64,000 nt of DNA from CAXXOK01 sp964584315 (lineage in GTDB: Bacteria > Bacillota > Clostridia > Christensenellales > Aristaeellaceae). The stretch lies in assembly GCA_964584315.1 (NCBI GenBank), contig CAZOZO010000010.1, forward strand, positions 15,530-79,529, read 5' to 3'. Position numbers and translations under genes: made by a program. Positions 17,751-24,291 of this stretch are shown piece after piece. The first letter of the stretch is position 1; each line of letters begins with the position of its first letter. The notes beneath the pieces are model-generated. The model did no database searches, was not told where the DNA came from, and worked only from the letters and a program-made list of their open reading frames with translations.

Positions 17751-17761
17751 TCAGGAGGCGG
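17726..17761 (-). terminator. Terminator of uxuA, overlapping the next promoter
   Basis: Minus strand: CCGCCTCC pairs with GGGGGCGG across a 12-nt loop, then GTTTTGTT. It starts 35 nt after the uxuA stop. Confidence 0.7.
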
Positions 17762-17795
17762 TTGTATATGGCTATATTTCAGGCTTATGCGTGTT

Positions 17796-18878
17796 TCACT
17801 CGCCCCTGGCATTTTTTACGATGGCCTCCCACAGGCCGTTTAAGTACGCGATACCCAGCGCCCGGTCGTACAGGCCGTAGCCGGGGCGGCCCTTCTCATC
17901 CCAGATCATGCGGCCGTGGTCCGGGCGCACATAGGCATCGGGGCAGGTATCGTGGATGGCCTTCATCACCTGATACATGTCGATATCGCCGTCGGTGCTG
18001 AGGTGGCTGGCCTCACGGAACTTGCGGTGCCCCAGATGCTTTACATTGCGGGCGTGCACACACGCCACGCGGCCCATCTCGCCAAAGTGACGGATGATGG
18101 CGGGCACATCGTTTGCCACATTGCTGCCCAGCGAACCCGTGCACAGGCACAGCGCATTGCGCTTGGAGGGGTTCAGCGCCATGATGCGGTCAAACTGAGC
18201 CTGCGTGTGCGCGATGCGCGGCAGGCCGAAGATGGGCCAGGCAGGGTCGTCCGGATGCACAGCCATGGACACGCCCACTTCCTCGCATGTGGGGATGATG
18301 CCGTCAAGGAAGTATTTGTAGTTGGCGCGCAGGTCGTCCTCGGTCACGGGCTCATACCGCTTGAGCGTGCTCTCCAGCTCCGCGAGGCGCGCGGGTTCCC
18401 AGCCGGGCAGCGTGAAGCCGTTGCTGCCGCTCGCGGTGCGGCGCACGATCTCCAGCGGGGTCATTCCCGCAAGCTCCGCCTCGTCAAAGTACAGGCTGTT
18501 GCTGCCATCCTCCGGTATTTCGCGGGCCAGGTCGGTGCGCAACCAGTCGAACACCGGCATAAAGTTGTAGACGATCACCTTGACGCCGTATTTGGCGAGG
18601 TTTTTGATGGTCTGGCAGTAATGCTCGATATAGCGATCGCGCGTGGGCAAGCCCAGCTTGATATCCTCATGCACGTTTACGCTCTCGATCACTTCACATT
18701 CAAGGCCCGCGGCGTGCACAACATCGATATAGGCTTTGATCTCATCCTCTTCCCATACCTCGCCCGCCGCTTTGTAATCTAAAAGACCCATCAGGCCAGA
18801 GCAGCCGGGGATCTGGCGGATCTGTTTCAGCGTGATCGCGTCGCTGTTTTTGCCATACCAACGGAAGGTCATCTTCAT
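17796..18878 (-). CDS. uxuA: Mannonate dehydratase
   Basis: 360 residues, the full family length. The N-terminus MKMTFRWYGKNSD followed by IRQIPGCSGLMGLL, together with ESVNVHEDIKLG, YNFMPVFDWLRTD and HPDDPAWPIFGLPRI, is characteristic of UxuA, a TIM-barrel enzyme. It removes water from D-mannonate to give 2-keto-3-deoxygluconate in glucuronate breakdown. AAAGGAG precedes the ATG. It is a single-gene unit with its own promoter and terminator; uxuB, uxaC and kdgKA are not in the window. A TAGTATACA site lies just upstream of the -35 and could be an operator. Confidence 0.96.
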   Translation of the reverse strand: MKMTFRWYGKNSDAITLKQIRQIPGCSGLMGLLDYKAAGEVWEEDEIKAYIDVVHAAGLECEVIESVNVHEDIKLGLPTRDRYIEHYCQTIKNLAKYGVKVIVYNFMPVFDWLRTDLAREIPEDGSNSLYFDEAELAGMTPLEIVRRTASGSNGFTLPGWEPARLAELESTLKRYEPVTEDDLRANYKYFLDGIIPTCEEVGVSMAVHPDDPAWPIFGLPRIAHTQAQFDRIMALNPSKRNALCLCTGSLGSNVANDVPAIIRHFGEMGRVACVHARNVKHLGHRKFREASHLSTDGDIDMYQVMKAIHDTCPDAYVRPDHGRMIWDEKGRPGYGLYDRALGIAYLNGLWEAIVKNARGE

Positions 18879-18952
18879 GGGGGTTGCTCCTTTCGTGGCG
18901 CTTGGCCGCGCCGGGCGTGTATTGTAGCGGCTGATTCGGTTTGCTTGCTTCG

Positions 18953-18981
18953 ACTATAGCATAGCCGCAAAGGCATGTCAA
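18953..18981 (-). promoter_or_regulatory. Promoter of uxuA
   Basis: Minus strand: TTGACA, 17 bp, TATAGT. TAGTATACA (18983-18991) sits directly upstream of the -35. Confidence 0.8.
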
Positions 18982-19011
18982 CTAGTATACAAGGGTGCGT
19001 GCCCCGCTCGC

Positions 19012-19040
19012 TTGTACGCCGCGCCTTTCCTTGCTATAAT
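19012..19040 (+). promoter_or_regulatory. Promoter of birA
   Basis: TTGTAC (19012-19017), 17 bp, TATAAT (19035-19040). It diverges from the uxuA promoter. Confidence 0.75.
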
Positions 19041-19109
19041 GGCGATAGCCGCACCGCGCGCCCGGCGCAATGCGGCGCGCCATTCTCCCCACCGACCGGA
19101 GGAGGCCCC

Positions 19110-20063
19110 ATGACGCTTAAGAGCAACATCCTTGCCGCGCTGGAACAGAGCCGCGAGGGCGCGGTATCCGGCCAGGCGCTGGCCGAACGCTTCGGTGTTT
19201 CGCGCAACGCGGTGTGGAAAGCCGTTACCGCCCTGCGCGAGGAGGGCGTGTCCATCGAATCCACCCAAAACCGCGGCTACCGGCTGGCCACGTCGCACGA
19301 CCGGGCCACCGCGGAGGGCGTGCGCACATTGCTGCCCAAAACCCCGCTGGCTGTGTACGCCTATGACGAGGTAGACAGCACCAACACCCAAGCCAAGCGC
19401 CTGATGGCGGACGGCGTGCCCGCCCCCTTTCTGGTCGTGGCCGAGGCGCAGACCGCAGGCCGCGGCAGGCTGGGGCGCGCGTTTTATTCGCCCAAGGGCG
19501 CGGGGCTGTACATGACGCTGGCACTGGCCCCCGCTCAGGCGGTGGAGAGCGCGCTGGGCGTGACCGCATATGCCGCCGTGTGTGTGGCCGAGGCCGTGCA
19601 GAGCATATGCGGCCGCGACCTGCGTATCAAATGGGTCAACGACCTGTTCTTTGACGGGCGTAAGGTGTGCGGCATCCTGACCGAAGCAACTACCGATTTT
19701 GAGACCGGAACCGTGGAATCGCTGCTGATCGGCATGGGCCTGAACCTGCGCGAAACGGATGTGCCTGAGGCGTTGCAAGGCATCGTGGGCTTCATCCATC
19801 CGGACGGCCCCGTCAAAAACCGGCTGGCCGCATGCATCGCGCAGGGCTTGCTGGCCTACGACCCGCACAATCACGAACACCTTGCCGCTTACCGTGCCCG
19901 CTCGCTCACGCTGGGGCGGCGGGTGGTCGCCACTGTGCAGGGCGGCACGGTAAGCGGCGTGGCTGTGGATGTAGACGAAACAGGCGCGTTGCTGGTGCGG
20001 GATGTCGCAGGCGCTGTGCATACCGTGCGCAGCGGCGAAGTGCGCTTTGCGGACGCGGATTGA
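19110..20063 (+). CDS. birA: Bifunctional biotin-protein ligase / biotin operon repressor
   Basis: 317 residues. An N-terminal winged HTH (residues about 1-60: LAALEQ, GQALAERFGVSRNAVWKAV) is followed by the ligase domain with GRGRLGRAF, the biotinyl-AMP loop, and KWVNDLFFDGRKVCGIL, then a small C-terminal SH3-like domain. It attaches biotin to carboxylase carrier proteins; with the HTH present, it should also repress biotin genes when loaded with biotinyl-AMP. The start at 19110 has GGAGGAGG 4 nt upstream, and an upstream in-frame ATG overlaps the promoter. No biotin synthesis or uptake gene is in the window, so its targets lie elsewhere. Confidence 0.95.
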   Translation: MTLKSNILAALEQSREGAVSGQALAERFGVSRNAVWKAVTALREEGVSIESTQNRGYRLATSHDRATAEGVRTLLPKTPLAVYAYDEVDSTNTQAKRLMADGVPAPFLVVAEAQTAGRGRLGRAFYSPKGAGLYMTLALAPAQAVESALGVTAYAAVCVAEAVQSICGRDLRIKWVNDLFFDGRKVCGILTEATTDFETGTVESLLIGMGLNLRETDVPEALQGIVGFIHPDGPVKNRLAACIAQGLLAYDPHNHEHLAAYRARSLTLGRRVVATVQGGTVSGVAVDVDETGALLVRDVAGAVHTVRSGEVRFADAD

Positions 20064-20138
20064 ATGCAAAAGCGTGTCGAACAAAAAACGGACGTGCAGC
20101 CCAAACCTGAGAATCCATATGCCCCAATCGAAAGTACA

Positions 20139-20183
20139 GAAAAACAGAGGTGTGCGCTGGTAAAACCCAATACACGCCTCTGT
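20139..20183 (-). terminator. Terminator between convergent recQ and birA
   Basis: AACAGAGG / CCTCTGTT arms with extra inner pairing. On the minus strand the hairpin is followed by TTTTTCTGT, so it suits recQ; it may also stop birA transcripts. Confidence 0.7.
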
Positions 20184-20237
20184 TCTATATTGTTTACAGG
20201 CAGGATTTTGGCACCATACTCGTGCTCGCATTTCGCC

Positions 20238-22094
20238 TTACAGCATCAACCCCAGCCGCCGGAGCCTTGCCCGTATGGCAAAGGGCGAGCGCTCATGCTC
20301 CTCGCACATCTCGGCGATGGTCGCGTCGCTCTCGAACTCCTCGCGCAGGCGTGCGTCCTCGGCGGCATTCCACGGACGGCCTGTGTTGTCCGCGGCGCGA
20401 CCCGCGGACGGTACCGCGTCGGAGTCGAAGCCGTCGTCGTCCTCCTCCTGCGGGGCGTGGGGCACATATACCACGCCCTCGCGGCGGCAGATGGTGGCCA
20501 GAAATACATCGCCGTAGCGGTCACGCTTACGGCTGCCCACGCCCGACACGCGCGCAAAGCCTTCCCAGTCGCGGGGGCGCTTTTCGGCCATGTCGCGAAG
20601 CGTGGCGTCGTTGAAAATCACGTAGGGCGGCACATGCTTTTCGGCAGCCAGCCTTGCGCGCAGGGCCTTGAGCTCCGCAAACAGGCTCTCGGCCTCTTCG
20701 TCCAAGGCATCGCGCGCCGTTCCCCTAAAGGGTCGGTGGGTTGGTTTGGCGGTGTGAGCTGACGCATGACTTGCGTGCGAAGCAAGTTTGCCCTGCGTAT
20801 GACCGCCCCTCGCGTGCGCACCGCCCGTCGTTTGGGCGCGCGAAACGGCGGTATTCTCCTCCTCCGGCTCCATCGCCTCGCCGAGGCATACCGAGCAGTT
20901 GCCGCAGCCGCCGCCCGCCTTTTCGCCAAAGTAGTTGAGGATGAACTGCCGCAGGCACTTCCTGCCCGTGCAGTAAAAGGTCATTTGCTTGAGGCGCTCC
21001 ATATCGCGGCGGAACAGTTCCGCCTGCTCGTCCGCGGTCAGCTCGGGGCTGGGCTCGCTGTGCTCGATCATCCACCGGCCCGTGACGACGTCCTGCGCGC
21101 CGTAGAGCAGCACGCATTCCGCGGGGCTGCCGTCGCGCCCCGCGCGGCCCGCCTCCTGGTAGTAGCTCTCCATGCTGCGAGGCATGTTGTAGTGCGCCAC
21201 AAAGCTCACGTTGCTCTTGTCGATGCCCATGCCGAAAGCGTTGGTGGCAACGATCACGGCCTTGCGGTCGTACTGGAAATCGTCCTGGTTGCGCATCCGT
21301 TCCTCATCGCCAAGGCCCGCGTGGTAGCGCGTGGCGGAGATGCCCTCGGCGGTCAGGCGCTCAGTCACTTCCTCCACGCCCTTGCGCGTCTGGCAATACA
21401 CGATGCCGCTCTCGCCCGCGTGCCGCCCCACCACGTCCATCAGCGCGGCAAACTTGTCGCGCGGGCGCAGGCAGGCAAGCCGCAGGTTGGGGCGGTCAAA
21501 GCCGGTCACGCGGGTCACAGGGGCGTTCAGTTTTAGCAGCCGGGCCATATCCGCCTTGACCTGCGGCGTGGCGGTGGCGGTGTATGCGCCGATTGGCGGA
21601 CGTTTGGGCAGCAGGGCCACAAAATCGGCGATTTTCAGGTAACTGGGGCGAAAATCCTGCCCCCACTGGGACACGCAGTGCGCCTCGTCCACGGCAATGA
21701 GCGAGAGGGGCGCGGCTTTGGCGAAAGCCAAGAACTCCGGCACGTCCAGCCGTTCCGGTGCAACGTAGATGATGCGGTACGCGCCCGCCGCCGCGCGGCG
21801 CAGCGCCTCGCGCTGCTGCCCCAACGTAAGCGAGCTGTTGATGTACGCCGCGGGCACGCCCGCCGCCTTTAGCGCGGCCACCTGATCCTTCATCAGGGAG
21901 ATGAGCGGGCTCACCACCAGCGCCACGCCGCCCAGCACCAGCGCAGGCACCTGATAGCAAAGCGATTTGCCCGCGCCCGTTGGCATCACGCCCAACGCGT
22001 CATGGCCGGAAAGCAGCGCGTCGATCAGCGCCTCCTGTCCCTCGCGGAAGCTGTCATACCCAAAATAGGCTTTCAGCGCCTCCTGCTTGGTCAT
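20238..22094 (-). CDS. recQ: RecQ-family DNA helicase with HRDC and a C-terminal SANT/HTH-like tail
   Basis: 618 residues. Helicase motifs: FREGQ, PTGAGKSLCYQVP (Walker A), VDEAHCVSQWGQDFRPSY (DEAH), TATATP and GRAGRDG. The zinc module has CTGRKCLRQ and CGNCSVC. A linker of about 50 residues with two basic patches leads to an HRDC domain (about residues 470-540). The last 55 residues, after an acidic EEDDDGFDSD stretch, contain GRPWNAAEDARLREEF and SPFAIRARLRRLGL, which resemble a small SANT/Myb-like or resolvase-type helix-turn-helix. The enzyme unwinds recombination intermediates 3' to 5'. The ATG overlaps the rsmI stop (ATGA). No winged-helix RQC domain is obvious between the zinc module and HRDC. 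Confidence 0.93.
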   Translation of the reverse strand: MTKQEALKAYFGYDSFREGQEALIDALLSGHDALGVMPTGAGKSLCYQVPALVLGGVALVVSPLISLMKDQVAALKAAGVPAAYINSSLTLGQQREALRRAAAGAYRIIYVAPERLDVPEFLAFAKAAPLSLIAVDEAHCVSQWGQDFRPSYLKIADFVALLPKRPPIGAYTATATPQVKADMARLLKLNAPVTRVTGFDRPNLRLACLRPRDKFAALMDVVGRHAGESGIVYCQTRKGVEEVTERLTAEGISATRYHAGLGDEERMRNQDDFQYDRKAVIVATNAFGMGIDKSNVSFVAHYNMPRSMESYYQEAGRAGRDGSPAECVLLYGAQDVVTGRWMIEHSEPSPELTADEQAELFRRDMERLKQMTFYCTGRKCLRQFILNYFGEKAGGGCGNCSVCLGEAMEPEEENTAVSRAQTTGGAHARGGHTQGKLASHASHASAHTAKPTHRPFRGTARDALDEEAESLFAELKALRARLAAEKHVPPYVIFNDATLRDMAEKRPRDWEGFARVSGVGSRKRDRYGDVFLATICRREGVVYVPHAPQEEDDDGFDSDAVPSAGRAADNTGRPWNAAEDARLREEFESDATIAEMCEEHERSPFAIRARLRRLGLML

Positions 22095-22960
22095 GCGCCG
22101 TCGTCCGTTTCCGTAGCCAGCATGGCCTTCACGCGCAGCGCCGCGGCTTTGACGGCGTTTTTGCGCTCGCCCGCCGCCATCAACGCCTCGCTGGCCTGCC
22201 GCAGGCTCTCGCCCCGCACCAGCGCGTCAAAAAGCTGGGCCTCCAGCGAAAGCGAGCAAGGCGCGGGCGGCTCGGCAAGCGCGTCGTTCCACTGGAGCAC
22301 TACGCAGTATTCGCCTTTTTCGGCCTTGGGATTCTGGCGCAGGTTTTCGAGTACCTCGCCCACGGGGCCGCGCACGGTCAGCTCGAATTTCTTGGTCAGG
22401 TCGCAGCTGGCGCTGACGTAGGTATGGGGCAAAACGGCCTGCACGCACGCCAGCAGGTCGATGATGCGGTGAGGCGACTCATACGCCACGGCGATTTTCG
22501 ACTTGCGGGCCATGTCTAAGAGCTTGTCGGTCAGCTCGCCTTTCTGCCTTGGCAAGAAGCCGTAGAAGGTATATTCCTCAATGGGCATGCCGCTCACGCT
22601 CAGCGCCGTGGCGACGGCGGTGGGGCCCGGCACGCCCACCACGGGGATGCCATTTTGGATAGCCTCGGCGGTCAGCAGGCTGCCCGGGTCGCTGATGCAG
22701 GGGGTGCCCGCATCGGTGGTCACGGCCACGTCGATGCCCTCGGTAAGCATCCGCTGCACGATCTGTGCGGCTTTGGCACGCTCGTTGTGCTCGTGGCAGC
22801 TGGTCAGCGGCGTATGGATGTCGAACGCCGCCAGCAGCTTTTGCGTGACGCGCGTATCCTCCGCGGTGATCAGCGCAACATTTTTGAGCGTTTCGACGGC
22901 GCGCGGCGACATGTCGCCAAGGTTGCCGATGGGCGTCGCCACCACGTAGAGCGTTGGCAT
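22091..22960 (-). CDS. rsmI: 16S rRNA (cytidine-1402 2'-O)-methyltransferase
   Basis: 289 residues, tetrapyrrole-methylase-like fold. The N-terminus TLYVVATPIGNLGDMSPRA and motifs AEDTRVTQKLL, TDAGTPCISDPG, VPGPTA and YESPHRI are those of RsmI, which 2'-O-methylates C1402 in the decoding centre using SAM. RsmH, which N4-methylates the same base, is the neighbouring gene upstream, so both enzymes for m4Cm1402 lie together. GAGGGAG precedes the ATG. The C-terminal region, about 60 residues, is a small helical domain found in the longer RsmI forms. Confidence 0.96.
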   Translation of the reverse strand: MPTLYVVATPIGNLGDMSPRAVETLKNVALITAEDTRVTQKLLAAFDIHTPLTSCHEHNERAKAAQIVQRMLTEGIDVAVTTDAGTPCISDPGSLLTAEAIQNGIPVVGVPGPTAVATALSVSGMPIEEYTFYGFLPRQKGELTDKLLDMARKSKIAVAYESPHRIIDLLACVQAVLPHTYVSASCDLTKKFELTVRGPVGEVLENLRQNPKAEKGEYCVVLQWNDALAEPPAPCSLSLEAQLFDALVRGESLRQASEALMAAGERKNAVKAAALRVKAMLATETDDGA

Positions 22961-23043
22961 GGCATTTCTCCCTCCACAATCGAAAAGAGCCGCCCCAGGA
23001 GGGCAGGCCCTTGTGTTTCCTTGGAAAACAGGGGGTTAGGGCA

Positions 23044-23072
23044 AGCATACGCGATAACGCCCGCACTGTCAA
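23044..23072 (-). promoter_or_regulatory. Promoter of rsmI-recQ
   Basis: Minus strand: TTGACA, 17 bp, TATGCT. The leader to rsmI is about 75 nt. Confidence 0.7.
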
Positions 23073-23122
23073 GGGATGGCGATAAGTGCGCGTCGCATGG
23101 GAGCATCATTCGCGGCCCACAT

Positions 23123-24064
23123 CTACCGCCGCTCAAACACCCTGAGCTTGGCGCTCCTCGCCCTTGGGTTCTGCGCCACCTCTTCATCGCCGGGCGGTAT
23201 GGCCCCGCCGCCCAGCACCTTGCCCTGCGAAACCTTGCCGCAGGTGCAGATGGGCGCTTTGGGCGGGCATACGCAGGGGTTTTGCAGCCGCCGGAACGTG
23301 TTTTTCACGATCCTGTCCTCCAGCGAGTGGAAGGTGATGACCAGCAGCCGCCCTTCGGGCTTCAGCAGGCCCGCCATGCTCTCCAGCGCAGCTTCCAGCG
23401 GGGCCAGCTCGTCATTCAGGGCGATGCGCACCGCCTGAAACGTGCGGCGCGCGGGGTGCCCTTCGTCCTTGCGACGCACAGCTTTGGGAATGGCCGCGTC
23501 CACCACGCGCACCAGGTCGCCTGTGGTCAGGATGGGCTTTTCGCGGCGCTTTTCGTCAAACACCTGCGCGATGCGGGCCGCCCACTTCTCCTCGCCGTAG
23601 TCGGTCAGGATGCGGCGCAGCTCCGGCACGGTGATGTCCGCAAGGTACTGGGCCGCGGTCATGCCCCCGCTCGTGTCCATGCGCATGTCCAGCGGCGCGT
23701 CCTCATGGTAGCTGAAGCCGCGGGCGGCGTTATCCAGCTGGTAGCTGCTCACGCCGAGGTCGACCAGCGCACCGTCCAGCGACGAGGCATTTTGGGCTTT
23801 CAGCAGCTCTGCCGCGTCATGAAAATTGCCGTGCAGGGCGTGGAAACCCGCAAAGCCATGGAGGCGCGCCGTGGCCGCGGCGATGGCCTCCGTGTCGCGG
23901 TCGATGCCGTAGAGGATGGCCCCGTCGCCCGCCGCGGTCAGGATACCCTCGCTGTGGCCGCCGCCGCCGAGGGTGCCGTCCAGGTAGATACCGCCCGCGT
24001 GGGGGCGCATCCAGTGCAGCACCTCGTGGTAGAGCACCGGCAGGTGGTGGAAGGATTGGGTCAT
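23123..24064 (-). CDS. rsmH: 16S rRNA (cytosine-1402 N4)-methyltransferase
   Basis: 313 residues. HLPVLYHEVL, the SAM-binding YLDGTLGGGGHSEGIL, DLGVSSYQLDNAARGFSY and RLLVITFHSLEDRIVK are the RsmH (MraW) signatures. The C-terminal CVCPPKAPICTCGK segment is a cysteine-rich stretch common in the family. It methylates N4 of C1402. In most Bacillota the gene opens the division/cell wall cluster (mraZ-rsmH-ftsL); here it sits between valS and rsmI instead. The start at 24064 has AAAGGGCAG upstream, and the family begins within a few residues of it. Confidence 0.95.
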   Translation of the reverse strand: MTQSFHHLPVLYHEVLHWMRPHAGGIYLDGTLGGGGHSEGILTAAGDGAILYGIDRDTEAIAAATARLHGFAGFHALHGNFHDAAELLKAQNASSLDGALVDLGVSSYQLDNAARGFSYHEDAPLDMRMDTSGGMTAAQYLADITVPELRRILTDYGEEKWAARIAQVFDEKRREKPILTTGDLVRVVDAAIPKAVRRKDEGHPARRTFQAVRIALNDELAPLEAALESMAGLLKPEGRLLVITFHSLEDRIVKNTFRRLQNPCVCPPKAPICTCGKVSQGKVLGGGAIPPGDEEVAQNPRARSAKLRVFERR

Positions 24065-24201
24065 GTACTGCCCTTTCGGTGGGCGGGCGCAAGGCCCGTC
24101 CGTAAGTGGAGGATTCGAACAAACGTATGGATTCGTTCCAGCTCGCGTGCAAATCCGCTCGCATTGCAGCCGCTGCGCGCTCGACGGTGCTGTCTGCGCC
24201 T

Positions 24202-24231
24202 TTGGGAGAGGGACTGAGGTCCCCCTCCCAA
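24202..24231. repeat. Palindrome in the valS-rsmH spacer
   Basis: TTGGGAG.GGGAC / GTCCC.CTCCCAA with a TGAG loop, near-perfect 13-bp arms. The rest of the 228-bp spacer has no gene. No U tract follows on the minus strand, so it is either a weak valS terminator or a repeat relic. Confidence 0.45.
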
Positions 24232-24291
24232 CCTCCCCCATGGGGAAGTGCGCTCTGCTCAAGATTACAGATGCCCGCCTTGGAAGCTTAG

